DNA from: Macquaria australasica
Lineage: Eukaryota; Chordata; Actinopteri; Centrarchiformes; Percichthyidae
NCBI GenBank assembly: GCA_005408345.1
Contig: SEMN01000178.1
Location: forward strand, 806,001-870,000
Direction of reading: 5' to 3'
Length of the DNA stretch: 64,000 nt
The notes beneath the pieces were generated by a model. The model saw only the letters and a program-made list of their open reading frames with translations, ran no database searches and was not told the origin of the DNA. Positions 23,246 through 35,660 of this stretch are shown here, piece after piece. Positions within the stretch are counted from its first letter, which is position 1. Each line of letters starts with the position of its first letter. A program made the translations under genes and the position numbers.

Positions 23246-23465
23246 ATGATGGCATTCACTTTGAATCCAAGGGAGATGTCCCAGGTCCGTGGTCGTGATC
23301 CAGCCTTCATGGAGGCCATCAACAAAAACATGCGTGTCCCGGAACACCTGAGTGCCGGCCCGGGGCAGCAGTGGCAGGAGGAGGAGGGAGAGGAGGCCCC
23401 GAGGAGGCCAGAGGAGCCTCCACCCGCTTACACCATGCAGGTCCCTGATAGGCTCACATATGCAG
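23246..23465 (+). CDS. mff: Mitochondrial fission factor-like protein, coding exon 1
   Basis: This is the first of six exons of a Miff/MFF-family gene: 23246-23465, 24670-24794, 26639-26736, 32310-32501, 35465-35534 and 35661-35792. Together they are 837 nt, 278 codons plus stop, with every junction in phase. MFF proteins are tail-anchored in the outer mitochondrial and peroxisomal membranes and recruit dynamin-related protein Drp1. This exon encodes the conserved N-terminal block, with RDPAFMEAINKNMRVPEHL and later MQVPDRL, matching the paired R/P repeat motifs of MFF. ATG 23246 is followed by a second in-frame ATG at 23249; either could start. The donor is CAG|GTAGAT. By human synteny (PRRG3 next to FATE1) this could be the FATE1 counterpart; the paralogue is unresolved. 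Confidence 0.85.
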
Positions 23466-24669
23466 GTAGATTCTCATGCTCAGTGTTTTTAAACTGGTGT
23501 CTGAACAATGTTTGGAGAGTGTAAGAGCTTCCAAGGTTTGATAAATTCCTAATGTTTTGGAAAAGTTCAGAAAATGTTGTTGAACTGAAAAAAGGCAACA
23601 GATTGATGCGCTTCACTTGCACTATATGCGTGTAAGCGCAACCTGAAACATGGAGCGTCTTGGGCAAATGTCTGCGCTGACTAATACACTGACAGACATG
23701 ACATCCGTTGCCACTATTGCAGATTACGGCATGTAGGAAAAAAAGTCTCAGCAAATTAGAAATAGACCTCTCCATGCAGATGACCAGATAATGGCCGGAA
23801 CAGCGGCGCACACATTAGGAAGCAAATCCTTTTCTTCCTTCCCCGATTCAAACCGCTACCACGTTTATACAGCGCATGCACAATTCCGCATCACATCTTC
23901 TTCTTCATTTTACAACAGTTGGCATCCAGCCGTTGCGTCGCTTCTACTTCCTATTGTCCGTGCTAAAAAGCTTCCGCAAAAGCAGGATTCATGTGTGCAT
24001 GAATTGATCACTCAGCTTGGGCAAGAAGGCCCGGCGAAAGCCAGTTGATTGACAGCTTGGCCCTTCCAAGAAATAGCAAAACAAAAGGGGAAAAACAAAA
24101 GCAAAAGGAAAAAGAATAAGGAAAAATAAAGTAATAATTTATATTTGATGTCTTTATGTCTTTATATATCCACATTTATTTCTCTTTATATTTCCACATT
24201 TATTGTCTTATTCTTTCATAGATTTATTCTTTTTTATGGCACTCCTATGATTCCATAAAAACAGCTAAAAGAGTGGTATTGGACTAACATTCATCAGGTG
24301 AACACAAACCCTCCAAATGAATGATGTTGTCACTCTGTAACTGTGTGGATGTGGAAATAACTGTTTGCTAACAAGTTCAGCATATCAACTTAAAAGTTGA
24401 TGATACGTTAATGTTTTGTTTGTAAACAGATTTATTGCGGGTCTTTTTTCCACCGTTTCTGGTTTTTGGTAAATATATAGATCATTTGTTGTTGCTGCTT
24501 TACAAGATAAAATTGGACTTGATTTCCTAATTCTGTGGTGTAAACCTGGTTTCCTTATGTTTGTTGTCCAAAATGGTATTAACATCAAATCCATGTAGTT
24601 GAGACCTGAAACCTAGAGATCCATAGTCTGTGCTTCAAAGTCTCATTTCTTAAATTGTGTCACCCACAG

Positions 24670-24794
24670 AAGCCCCTGATATGAGCCCCAGACCTCTGTT
24701 CACCTCATCCAAACGGACTAACAGCAACCCTCTGAGTCTGGAACCGTGCTGGGAGAGTCCATCTGGAGAGGTCTTTTACAGAGAAGTGCTGCAG
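24670..24794 (+). CDS. mff: MFF-like protein, coding exon 2
   Basis: The acceptor CACCCACAG ends at 24669 and the donor CTGCAG|GTAGCT follows 24794. The leftover G of the first exon completes a GAA codon, giving EAPDMSPRPLFTSSKR and then SLEPCWESPSGEVFYREVLQ. The exon is 125 nt and ends at a codon boundary. It corresponds to the variable linker after the first conserved block; it is serine- and proline-rich with no domain. Confidence 0.75.
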
Positions 24795-26638
24795 GTAGCT
24801 AGGCATGAGGGTTGTGAGTTCTTTTCTAATTATTCCAGGCGAAGTAGTTTCCACACTGAGTGAGGAAAATGTGGCTCTTTATTTCAGCAAAATGAACTGC
24901 TGTAGTGTAAATGGTAAATGGCTGCATTTATGTAGTGCTTTTATCCAAAGCACTTTACAGTTTGCTTCTCATTCACCCATTCATACACCCACACACTGAT
25001 GGCAGCCAGCTACAGTGCAAGGTGCTGGCCTGACCACCGGGAGAAATTTGGGGTTCAGGACCCAAGGACGAACGGCTCTCCTGAGCCACAGCCACCCTGA
25101 GACATTGTATATGATAATTGAAATGAAAACAGCTAACACATGAACAGACTCAGGAAAAACACTATTAAAAATAGAAGCAACAGATACATGTCTTCAATTA
25201 CATTTCCCTGTGTTTTGAGCTGATGTGGGTCCCTCTTGTGAGAAACCTTTTGGAAAGTACAGTTTTAACATAAAATATCCTTTTTAGAGAAAAGATGCCA
25301 AAGGTCATTGTTTAGCATTCCTAAAACAACAACAACTTTGAAATGAGTTTATTTTAATCTTTTGCCCTACTGGTCAGAATGCAGGGCTCTAAAATGGTTA
25401 ATTGGTTTTGTTATGTAATTTGGTTTGCCCTGAAATAGGCTTGTAGTCAGTGCTTCCTCCTATGCTGCAAAGTACAAAGACGTTAATAGCCGTGGTGGTC
25501 TGAATACAGCCTAAGAGGCTCAACTCAATGCACAGAGAATAATATTCGTTGATGACGCTCAATATCTGTAGAGCGCTGACATTAGACATTCAGTTAAAAT
25601 TCAAAGAGTTCCACTTAGAGAAAATGTCCTCAAGCAAAGGTCCGCTTTTAATAATCGCCACAGTATCTGAACATATGAGACATACTGGTTTTGAACTGAC
25701 CGTGGGAAGAATGAACATGGAAGAATCTGTCCATTCTTGATTCAAAGCTGTTTTTGCTCTCTACTTTTCTCTTTTTAGAGCACGCCATGTGAAATTACTT
25801 TTCTCTGATTCTCCGACTGTCATCTCTCGTCTCGTCTCTGTCTGTGTGTGTGTGTGTATCTTACTCACTGACTCGCGTTGCATTGCTTATCGGAATGCAC
25901 AGATTTCATTGGCTGACTAGCATCACGTGAGACTCTGCAACTCTGCTGCTGCTGTATGGAGCAGACACTCTCAGTTTATACTTGTACCGTCCATCGTCTG
26001 ACAAATATTGATACCACATTTAGTATTTTACAAATTAGAGGTTTTTTATTAGATGGACGTGGACACTGATACGTGAAAATGAACTAAATGGGTTTCATTT
26101 CTATTTTTAAAAAAGAAAAGCACAGCAATGGTGGGGGCAGTGGGCAAGTTGTAATCGGTGTATGCCTGAACATTTAACACCGACTATCATGGCAAGCCTA
26201 GTGTCACTCCTCATGTGGGTGTGGTATGAATCTCCTCTGTCAGGCTGCTCTGACACACACAGACAGAATTGAAATGGTTTAAATAGGCTACTGATGAAAT
26301 AAGATTCAACGTCATAGTGGACGCATTTCCTATCTAGAGTTCAGTCAGCAGCTGGAGGTTAATATTTGTTTGATACATCTCTGTTAAACTGTGATGACAT
26401 TCATGATATCAGTAGGTGAAATAGTTGGGAGAGAGACAACCCACGTAGGTAATTTATTTTTAATTAGCAGTTGTATTACCAATCCACTGTTCGTCCCACA
26501 CTGCTGTGAAACTCCATGTCGTCGTCTTAGTTAACTTTTATATTACCAATTCTAAAGAGCAGGTGTTTCAAAACCCTACAGATGTCTCACAGCTGTAAAG
26601 ACATTTCCTTGCCTGATATGTCTCTTCCTGTATGACAG
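24795..26638 (+). other. mff: Intron of MFF-like gene
   Basis: Apart from the repeat at 24905-25100 I see no gene here. The acceptor region is CTCTTCCTGTATGACAG. Confidence 0.6.
24905..25100 (+). repeat. Teleost interspersed repeat fragment
   Basis: The sequence begins AATGGTAAATGGCTGCATTT, then ATGTAGTGC and CATTCACCCATTCATACACC. A shorter related piece lies at 61518-61585. This is the form of a widespread fish LINE- or SINE-derived 3' region; the family is not named from sequence alone. It lies in an intron of the MFF-like gene. Confidence 0.6.
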
Positions 26639-26736
26639 AGTCCCATACGGAGAACTTACAGTGACCAAAACTTGCCGCCTGGCACACCGACCCAGCTGAA
26701 ACAGGCACTGGCACTGCCCAGACACCCATCCAGCTC
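26639..26736 (+). CDS. mff: MFF-like protein, coding exon 3
   Basis: Flanked by TATGACAG and by the donor GTAAGT. It reads SPIRRTYSDQNLPPGTPTQL then KQALALPRHPSS and leaves two bases (TC) for the next exon. 98 nt. The Arg/Ser stretch RRTYSDQN resembles the phosphorylatable serine region of MFF (RSMSEN in mammals), known there as an AMPK target; whether this Ser is phosphorylated is inference. Confidence 0.75.
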
Positions 26737-29141
26737 GTAAGTACTGCAAGATTATCCATGCACTTTGTATCAGTAGCACATCATGGTACCAGGGAGTTTT
26801 AGTGTAGATGAAGTAACATTGTCATTGTTGGTGATATGACCCTTCTAATATAATATATAATTACAGGAAAGAACCTTGTACATTCTCACATTCATAGAGC
26901 GCATAGATGTCAGGATGTGGAGCTGTAGAGTGAAGACCTGTTTAGGCACAAAAACAGAGGGTTTATTAGCTTCTGATCATTACCCTTTGTATCATGTCAG
27001 TGGATCTCAGATTCTCAGTAAATAATTCTGTTTTCACATGGTTTCTCAGATTCTATAGATAATGCCACAGGAGCTAGGTGCTCTGTCGTAATTGCTGCAA
27101 GTTGAGAAAACCTGGAGACATTTTTGCTTAATTTCCTTTGTTTAATAATCGGTATACCAAATATGCTAAGACCACCATGTCAGCTAGGTCAGCCTCTATT
27201 TCCATTTTTAGTTTTCATTTGATGGTCTTTCCCACAGTGTAGTCATGTGTCCAAATCAAAGCTGTCAAGAGGGACAACATTTCAGGTTTGGATGTTGTGC
27301 TGTGAAATATAAGGAGAGATGGGGATCGGTGGAAATGTATTGTTGTTGTGGAGGACTTCTGTCTCCTCCTGCATTTATCCGTGTACCTGCAGGGAGAGCC
27401 AGAGTGCTGCTCTACTTTTTCAGGATCTCCACTTGAAGCCAGTCAGGCAGTCACAGTCATGTGAGTTTTACCAGAGCTATATATAGCATCTGTGGATTCA
27501 AAGCTGCTGTTAGTGTACAGTCAAGGGTCGGGGTGTGGGAATCCAGCATTTCTATCTGTCTTTGTCAGTGTGAACCCTTAAATAAACAGACTTCAGGTCA
27601 CCTTCAAAGCATGTTGGACGATATATTGTCCCGGAAAGAATTGCGATAAATGACATTATTATCATTTTAAGACCATTTTATGCCACTGACAGGCGCATGG
27701 CTGGCAGAGCAGCCCTCCTTCCCGCAGCGTTTCAGCGCTAAACCGAAGCAGTGAAGAATCAGAATGGAATTAACACTTATAATATAGCCAAAGAATAGCT
27801 ATCTTTTACTAAATTTAAAGCACAGATCATTTGGGTTGCCACCCATCCCGTATAATACGGGATCGTAAAATGCACTGTTCCCTACTGAACGCGATTTGTC
27901 CCGTGCACAACCTACTGTAATGCATAGACTACGTTTTCACATGATTGGAATGGCATGAGAAATAATAAAACCAAAAGAGTTTCACGAGAAGTAGCAGAGA
28001 AGTATTAAATCAGAATTCACAGAAGAGAATGACACCTAGATTGACAGGCAAGTTGCCTGTCACTCAACGTCATTGTTGCCCTGGTTACGGAGACTCAGGC
28101 GCGCATTTTTCTTTTAAATGACGGCGAATACCTCCAGCTCAAGTCTGCCTGTAAACAAAAAGAGGCTGTTCACATACAGAGCTGAATGCTGAGTTCCACA
28201 CAATGGTTTTGAAGGACAAGGCATCGCTTCAGGCAGCAAGGAGCAACAAAAAGTACACATGGAAGAAGAAGTATAGAGGGTGCAGGGTGGCATGGTTAGA
28301 GAGAGAATACACAATCACAAAGTTCACATACCCTAGATAAATTAGCAATAATTTTGTTTCTCCACATTTCCCTCACTCTGGAACAGGTTGATCTTTATTT
28401 CAATGCCTACATCCACGAGAGTTGTTCCGATCAGTTTGACAGTAAAAATAAAGGAATTTATTTCCACCATAGTGGTCTTGTTGCTATTTCCGAGTTTATC
28501 AATGGGTTCTTGCTTCTTCCAAATATACCAAATAGTTTATTTTTGTCCATGTCTATGATCTGATGTTTTAATCCATAATATAATTGATGCAACTGTGCTT
28601 TACTCTTATTGACTCTTTATTTCCTTTGCATTCATGTTGAAAGTTGTAGAGGAATTGATGCATAAAAAACACAAATTGGTGCATAAAAATTCACCAGAAT
28701 GCAGGAAATGAAGTGTCTTACACTCAAAATCTCATCGGGGAGGACCCCCAGACCCCTGCTTGATTTGTGTCCTCCAGGCATGGGGCCGCTGGCAAGGTCT
28801 GCCAGCAGAAAAGACAGCAAAACCTGTCTCGGCATAGTTTTTTTTCTGTTCATTTGCTCTGTGAAAAAATACTGAGCAATGCGCCCAAGTCTTATAATGG
28901 TAACGGGAAAACTCTGCTTTTTATTCTGGCATCATGTAGGCTTAAATGTTGGTGACATTCTTTTGTAAACAAACACGCATAAAAACACAACAGGCAATAT
29001 TGAGGTCAGCAAAAATGATCAAGGTCATGTCCATATATCATACAATAAGTGGATAACATAGTCCCATGGGAATTAATGGGAATAAAATGTAAATATAGGG
29101 GTTATTTGCTCAGGCTGTATTTAAAATGTCATACGCAGACA
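26737..29141 (+). other. mff: Intron of MFF-like gene with degraded repeats
   Basis: No gene. 27844-27866 has the palindrome CCCGTATAATACGGG within a GGTTGCCACCCATCC context, a familiar fish repeat motif. 28110-28330 may be a decayed fragment of a DNA-transposon protein but has no usable motif. Confidence 0.45.
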
Positions 29142-30694
29142 TACACTCCTGAACAAAATCTTAAGACCGGGGGAAAAATGACAAGAATTCACATTTTGCA
29201 CTGCTGGATCGTAAGCAGGTTGTAAGTAGAGCTTCAAAATGCAAAAAGAAGAAACAGGAGCAAGAGACAAAAAATAGAGAGTAGGCAATTTATTGAAAAC
29301 TGCATTTAAACTCAAAGAGGCTGTTCATCAGCTGATCAAAAGTTTAAGACCATAGCTCAAAAGACCCCAAAAACAGAACTGAAAATGTCAAAAAAAGACT
29401 CAGTAGTGAGTAGCCCCACCGTTCTTGTTGATCACTTCAAAAATTCGATTAGGCATGCTTGATGCGAGTGTTTCCAGGAGGCTAGTGGGAACGTTGCTCC
29501 ATGTGGTGAAGATGGCTTCACGAAGGGCATCCATGGTCTGGAACTGACATCCGTTTTGTAAACTTCCCTTGCCATCCATCCCCAAACGTTCTCAATGGGA
29601 TTTAGATCGGGGGAACACACAGGATGGTCCAAAAGAGTGACGTTATTCTCCTGGAAGAAGTCCTTTGTCAGTCGGGCGTTGTGAACTGCAGCATTGTCCT
29701 GTTGAAAGACCCAGCCATTACCGCACAGACGAGGGCCCTCAGTCAAGAGGGATGCCCGCTGCAACATCTCCACATAGCCAGCCGCCGTTAGACGCCCCTG
29801 CACAACCTGAAGCTCCATTGTTCCATTGAAGGAAAAAGCACCCCAGATCATGATGGAGCCTCCTCCACTGTGCCGCTTAGAAAACATCTCCAGTGGGATC
29901 TCCTTGTCATGCCAGTAACGCTGGAAGCCATCAGGACCATCCAGGTTAAATTTTGTCTCGTCAGAGAATAAAACTTTCTTCCACCTTTCAATGTCCCATG
30001 TTTGGTGCTCCCTTGCAAAATCCAAACGGGCAAGTGTATGGCGTGGGAGGAGACATGGCCTTTGAAGACGTTTTTTGTTCTTTAAGCCCTTCTCTCGCAG
30101 ATGCCGTCTTATGGTTATTGGGCTGCAGTCAGCATCAGTAATGGCCTTAATTTGGGTCGAGGATCGGCCTGTGTCTTCACGGACAGCCCGTCTGATCCTC
30201 CGGCTCAGAGCAGGTGAAATTTTTTTGGGTCTACCACTTGACTTTTTTGTCCCATAACCCTCAGGATCTTTTAAGAAATTAAAAATGACTGTCTTACTGC
30301 GTCCAACCTCAGCAGCAATGGCGCGTTGTGAGAGGCCTTGCTTGTGCAGCTCAACAATCCTGCCACGTTCAAAGACAGAAAGCCTTTTTGCCTTTGCCAT
30401 CAGGAGGTCATGACAGTGTGAATGCCTGAATGAAAATGACATGAAAGCCAGATTTTTGCGCAGATTTTGACTTTTTAAGGCTATGGTCTTAAACTTTTGA
30501 TCAGCTGATGAACAGCCTTTTTGAGTTTAAATGCAGTTTTCAATAAATTGCCTACTCTCTATTTTTTGTCTCTTGCTCATGTTTCTCCTTTTTGCATTTT
30601 GAAGCTCTACTTACAACCTGCTTACAATCCAGCAGTGCAAAATGTGAATTCTTGTAATTTTTCCCCCGGTCTCAAGATTTCGTTCAGGAGTGTA
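29142..30694 (-). mobile_element. Tc1/mariner DD34E element with about 215-bp inverted repeats
   Basis: TA lies at both edges. The termini begin CACTCCTGAACAAAATCTTA and extend inward for about 215 bp (29144-29364 and 30479-30692), ending in a GATCAAAAGTTTAAGACCAT box. Between them on the minus strand is a nearly intact transposase. The arms differ at only a few positions, suggesting a fairly recent insertion into the intron of the MFF-like gene, in antisense to it. Confidence 0.92.
29400..30397 (-). pseudogene. Tc1-type DD34E transposase with one frameshift
   Basis: The start chosen is the second Met of the open frame (MAKAKRLSVFERGRI at 30397), which matches family starts. A paired helix-turn-helix region (RAIAAEVGRSKTVIFNFL) and a GRPKK hook follow. 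The catalytic residues are Asp in LFSDETKF, Asp in QQDNAAVH and Glu in PDLNPIENVW, with 34 residues between the last two. A one-base deletion in an A-run (29554-29557) shifts the frame after the catalytic Glu. The remaining ~50 codons continue in the next frame to a stop at 29400 (REAIFTTWSNVP). With the missing base counted it would be 332 residues, normal for the family. Confidence 0.9.
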
Positions 30695-32309
30695 ATTGTA
30701 AACTCTTTAAATAGAAATGAAAAAATTAACAATTCAGTTGAGTTGAACTTAAATTAAATGAGTTGACTCATTTAACATTGTATTGAACTTTCATTGAACA
30801 ACGACAAAATAACATTCCATATAAGCTAGTCAGGCTCAAAGAGCCTCAAGTTTGCCTGTATGGCCACCAGTTTTTCAACCCATGCATTGGCCAGCCTGTT
30901 GAGTGCCTTCGTGCCATACCATGTGATGGAAGAGTGCGCTGCTGAATGCAGTGCACGGTTACAATTCAATTAAATGGGAAGACTTTTAACCAAAACATGC
31001 CAGAAGACCTAGTATTGCTTTTAGGTGTATTTCCCCCCAAATAAGTTCACCATTAAAAGGTATGATTTTTACATTGAAATTGTGCAACATTTCCAAAATT
31101 TGCAAACGTGACTTTTTTTGGAAATTTTTTGGAAAATGTATGAACGTTTACGTAAATTTACAGATCCTTTGCAACTCTAGTCCTAGTCCTACTTCCAACA
31201 ATGCAACACCCAAGTCTTTCAAACTCCACATCCCCAGGTTTTTTGTTAAAGATTTGAACTGTTAAGCCAAATTTGAGATGACATTCAGGGATTATTTTCT
31301 CAGACTTGACAAAGCTCCTCCAGAGCCACCAAAGAAATGATGCAACAGTTTTCACAAGTTGAGTAGTCCCCCCCTCATGATGAGTAAACTCATATTCATG
31401 TGAAAAGTCAGTGGAGTGCCCCTTTAACACTCTAAACTTCTTTAAAGCAGTTTGGGGAATGACATTCAGCGGGTCTAGAAGGAATAGAGCAATCTAGATG
31501 GAACAAGAAAGCAAGTCTAACTTGCATTTAGTTGCTAGTCAACTAAGTGATGTGAAAATTAGGAACAGGGCTGGGTCCTCAGCACTTTTTGAGGCACAGA
31601 CCAAAATGTGTCCATAGCATCGAGTATCAAGAAGTGTCAAGTTTCCAAAGTGGGCATTGAAAGCTATGTTTTTGATGTGTCCAACCACCAGTCTAAAACG
31701 CAAAGAGATTCAGGTTACAATGGCATAAGACAGACTGAGGCATTCCTCAGGTTTGACATACTTGCTTGATAAATGACCTCAACCATTTATTTGTTATCAA
31801 ATGTGTGGGTGAATAATATTCAGTCCATCAACTTATTCACTAATCATTCAGTACTGGGCTTGTTTACTTATGTAACACTGATGCTTTGAGCAGCTTGGTG
31901 GGGAAAAAAGGCTTACAACATGTCTAACTATCAAAAATAGTTTGGTGATATTAAAAATGTTCAAATGATACCCAGCCCTAACAAAGAGCAGAAATCTATT
32001 GTAGAGGTCTATTCTAAAACTAAACAAGTTTAATGTGTGCTCTCTTCTCGGTCTTTTGCTGTATTTTGGATGATCTGCACTTTGTCTTAAACTTCGAAAC
32101 TTATTTTCAAATCTTAAGCAGCTATGGCAGGTGAATTGCAACAGTTCTCTTTTACTCTTCCTCTTTTCCTTACATCCTCTCCAACCACCTGATCCCTGCT
32201 ATCTTGTCTTAATGTCATCCTGGTGATGTTTTTCCTTCTTTAATTCTGCTCCCCATCCTCTCCACCTCCTTCCCTCTGTCCTCCCTTCACTTCTCCTCAC
32301 TGGCTGCAG
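30695..32309 (+). other. mff: Intron of MFF-like gene
   Basis: No gene or clear repeat is seen. The final 150 bases are strongly pyrimidine-rich (CCTCTCCACCTCCTTCCCTC) and lead to the acceptor CTGCAG at 32309. Confidence 0.55.
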
Positions 32310-32501
32310 TCGAGGATCAGGCCATCCTCTCCACCAGTGTTCCACTGTTTCTCTTTCCACCCAGACCATCAACCCTCAGGCCCAGCCTCTCCCTTCCTCC
32401 CCCCTCAACCTCCTGTCTCCACAGTCCATTGTGCAGGTGGCCAAGCAGCTGGGCCTGCAGGCCTCACAGCGCCTCCTGCAGACGCTCAGCCACAAATACA
32501 G
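32310..32501 (+). CDS. mff: MFF-like protein, coding exon 4
   Basis: The acceptor is GGCTGCAG and the donor TACAG|GTCTAT. In the frame set by the previous exon it reads SRGSGHPLHQCSTVSLSTQT, then a proline-rich stretch, then SPQSIVQVAKQLGLQASQRL and LQTLSHKYR. The last part resembles the amphipathic MFF block before the coiled coil. 192 nt. A CCACAG inside (ends at 32421) could be an alternative acceptor, but the full exon keeps frame. The other open frames here (32337-32537 and 32429-32719) are shadows. Confidence 0.75.
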
Positions 32502-35464
32502 GTCTATATTTCAGTTGTATTTTACAGCATTCATTGATCCCCTCACTCCATCCCAAAATATGCAGGGATTCCCCTTTAAATGAGAAATACTCACTTGAAA
32601 ATAAAACTCAAAGTGTTTTTGGTCCCAAATTGTTGCACTTTGAGTCCAAAAAGACTATTGTATTAACACTTTGTTTTCTTCTGAAAGGGCCAAAGGTTGC
32701 ATTTGTTCATGATTCTTAAGTTTTCAAAGTGTAAATCGATCACAAACTGGCAAAATGGCTACAGGCCTGCGGCACGCAGTAACTCTCAGCCTCATGCTCT
32801 TACTCATGCTTTTCTTCTGGCTGCCTGCAAGACTTCTTCTCTTGGAAATTTGGCAAGATCCACAGACACAGCTTTCACAGCTTGTCATGTGGAAAAAGAC
32901 AACATGCACCTGCTTTGCTTGAACTGTGTTTCCTGTGGCTCAATGATGTCAACAGATGTTTTTAAAGGATGAATTATGTCACTCTGCCTTCTATTTTACC
33001 CAATCACTGATGTATTTTTACTTGCTACCAGTAGCTCTAATGTCTTGCTCTCATCATGTGCCTCATTATCTGCTTTGTTCTCAGCTAACTTTGCCCCTTG
33101 CTAGCCACTAAAATCCATGCTTTGTCCCAGCTGGTTACCTGTCATGTTGTTGGAGGCCCACGGGCAGACTGTAGTTTCTCTTTCTGTCTTATTGGAGTAA
33201 ATTCTTGATTTAGCAATCAAGAAAAGCTGCCACCAGCGAGAGTCATGACCAACGTGCCTGCTGCAGCACATGTGGAGCACAGCAAGAAAAGGTGACTGAA
33301 AGGAAAAGTGTATGTTTATGTGCCAAAACTACCCTCACGTTTGTGCCGTAATGTAGTTAAAGTAAGCTCTGCAGTGAAGCTTTAACGTCTGCTTGGCATA
33401 AATGGTGCAGTCTGTGGAATTGTAGTCTCATGAGTGCATCACTCAAAGTTCCTGTCTTGTGATTAAACATTCACTAGTGCGTCCACTTGTAAAATCAGGA
33501 TGAAACAAAATTCTAGTGCAGCAACACCCTGGTAGCCAGCAAAGATGTGTGTTTAATTAAGGCAGTGTTAATAGTTCAGAATGGATGTTCAGGCTGACAT
33601 TAGCAGCACTGTGTGAAAAAACACCCCCCTTCATTCATTTCAGTGAGACCAATGCAGAAAAAAAACTTGTCTGTCAAATAAGCTGAACATGGCACGACTT
33701 TCGCTGCAATACAATGCGGCATCATCAGGCTATGTACTGTGTTGTGCAGTCAATTATTTCTGGTAGATTCCAGATTCCAATTCAAGGAGGATAAAATTAT
33801 TATCATGTATTTTTTGGCCAAAAGCACACAAAAGTCATTCAACAAAACCACTTCAAGGATGTTAACTAATACACCTCAAAGCATGCATGGCACAAGTTCT
33901 AAATGTTTGCCAAGAAACTGTCCCTCCATGCCAACAAGAAAACTGGTATTTACCAAACTTGTGCACACACACATTTACACATATTTACACGCCCAGAATG
34001 CAGACTTTCCTTTGAAAGTCCTAGTAGCCTTAATGTAGAGTTGCTTGTTGTGGACAAACATAGCAAACAAGAAAAATAAAGAATAAAACCATGACATACA
34101 ACGAGGTTAAGATACTGTAGCATAAAAAAATGAATATTTGCACCTTGGTGTGTTGGAAAGCTTCCCACTATGCAGTGGGGTAATGGACTTATGGACATCA
34201 GTCTCATTCTACATGAAACAGACCTTGTTCTGTGTTAAAAAGTTCAGCTGTCAGCAGTCTTGATTAGACAAATAAAGTGGGTGTCTTCCAAAATTAGTCT
34301 TTTGAGTGTTAAATTCCCTCTGCTTGCTCCAGTGGACAGTGTTTCTGCACTGAGCTATGGCTGCATGACAATGACACAAAGAGAGACTTTTGGACTAAAA
34401 AGACTGTAACTGTGGAACATATCCACTTTGGATATGTTCCATCTAAGGGCGTTTTCACACCTAACCCACCTAACCTGACCCTTTAGAGGAGGTGGTCTCG
34501 GTCTGGTTCTAAACGAACTCTGGAGCAGTTTGTTTGTGGTGGGAAGGTGATCCGACCCCACTACTCGTGTACTCCGCAAGTTTGAGCTAAACAGCTGCTA
34601 GCCAGCAGAGCACGCAAACTGTTTCTAGTAGTAGCAGCTAGCCAGAGAACAAACAATGTTTTTCTCACAGAAATATGCAGTAGTTCAGAACACTGTATTT
34701 ACTTTCTTCTTCTTCTTTGGTTTTACTGGCGGACTACAAACCAACGTCAATGGCGCATGCCGCCACCTACTGTTACCATGTGTAACATCTCCAGACGCAT
34801 CTGACCAATAAGCGGAGTGAATGTTCTCACGTGGTTTGTAGTGATGTATTTTGGTTCGCTTGGATTTTGCTCTGTGTGAAAAGAAACCGAACCAAGGGGA
34901 AAACGCTCCAAGTTTACAAACTCATCAACTGATTCGGACCAGAGAAAATCATATACTGTACTACTATACTTCATACTATAGGTGTGAAAACGCAGACTTC
35001 TGAAGTCTCACGTTAGTTTCAGCTGAACTTTGGACATTTTTATACAGAAAGAGGACTGTGGATTTTGCCTCCCATCACTTCTACTGAAATTGGTTTAAGA
35101 GGGAATTTGTTTGTGGTCCAGTCCAGATGGACAGGAGAAACAATTACAGCAAACAGAATCTCATTCAATGTACATACAGGCATGTGACAGACAACCTATC
35201 CTTTGTGGACTGAGTTCCAGTTCTAACCACCGCTGTTTGTTGTCAGACACTACTTTCTTTAACCATTCTATTAAATTTCACTCCTTTATATTACATTTAG
35301 TGTCAGTGGATGGGATTGCTTGAAGTATTCAGTTTAAGTTTGGTTTGTGTACTTCAGTATCCAGTCTTCTACAATGGTATTGAAGTAATATGAAAACTTT
35401 GGTTATTATGTCTTACTTGTCTCTTTCTTTCTTCCTGTTTTTCTCTCTTCGTGTCTGTGTTCAG
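32502..35464 (+). other. mff: Intron of MFF-like gene, includes an inverted-repeat element
   Basis: Apart from 34448-34993 no gene or named repeat was found. The acceptor tract is TTTCTCTCTTCGTGTCTGTG ending in TTCAG at 35464. Confidence 0.6.
34448..34993. mobile_element. Non-autonomous inverted-repeat DNA element
   Basis: The left end GGCGTTTTCACACCTA and the right end TAGGTGTGAAAACGC are inverted copies. Near the middle (34708-34775) lies an inverted copy of the retroposon-like unit with the GAAGAAG tail also seen at 19722-19790, so this element may have been invaded. No protein. The terminal motif is common in fish MITE-type elements. Confidence 0.75.
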
Positions 35465-35534
35465 GACAATGGAGAACTGGAGCCCAGAAGAAGAGGGAGG
35501 AGCTGCAGTTGAGTTCATCATCCTCAGAAGACAG
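35465..35534 (+). CDS. mff: MFF-like protein, coding exon 5
   Basis: Seventy bases between GTGTTCAG and CAG|GTAGAC. With the two bases carried from exon 4 it reads RTMENWSPEEEGGAAVEFII then LRRQ and ends at a codon boundary. It starts the C-terminal coiled coil; LRRQ aligns with the same residues in MFF. Confidence 0.85.
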
Positions 35535-35660
35535 GTAGACAGTGTGCCCCTCCGTCTGTCTCCATCTCATTTTTTTACCCTGTTTGTTCATTGTCACTTC
35601 TCCCGTCTCTTTCTCCGTGTCTCCTTGTCTGTCTATCTGTTTGCCTGTCTGTTTGTGTAG

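Noticed and set aside
30521..30757. 78-codon plus-strand frame and its twin at 29121-29315 (minus)
   Set aside because: The two proteins are near identical because they are the two inverted-repeat arms of the Tc1 element; not genes.
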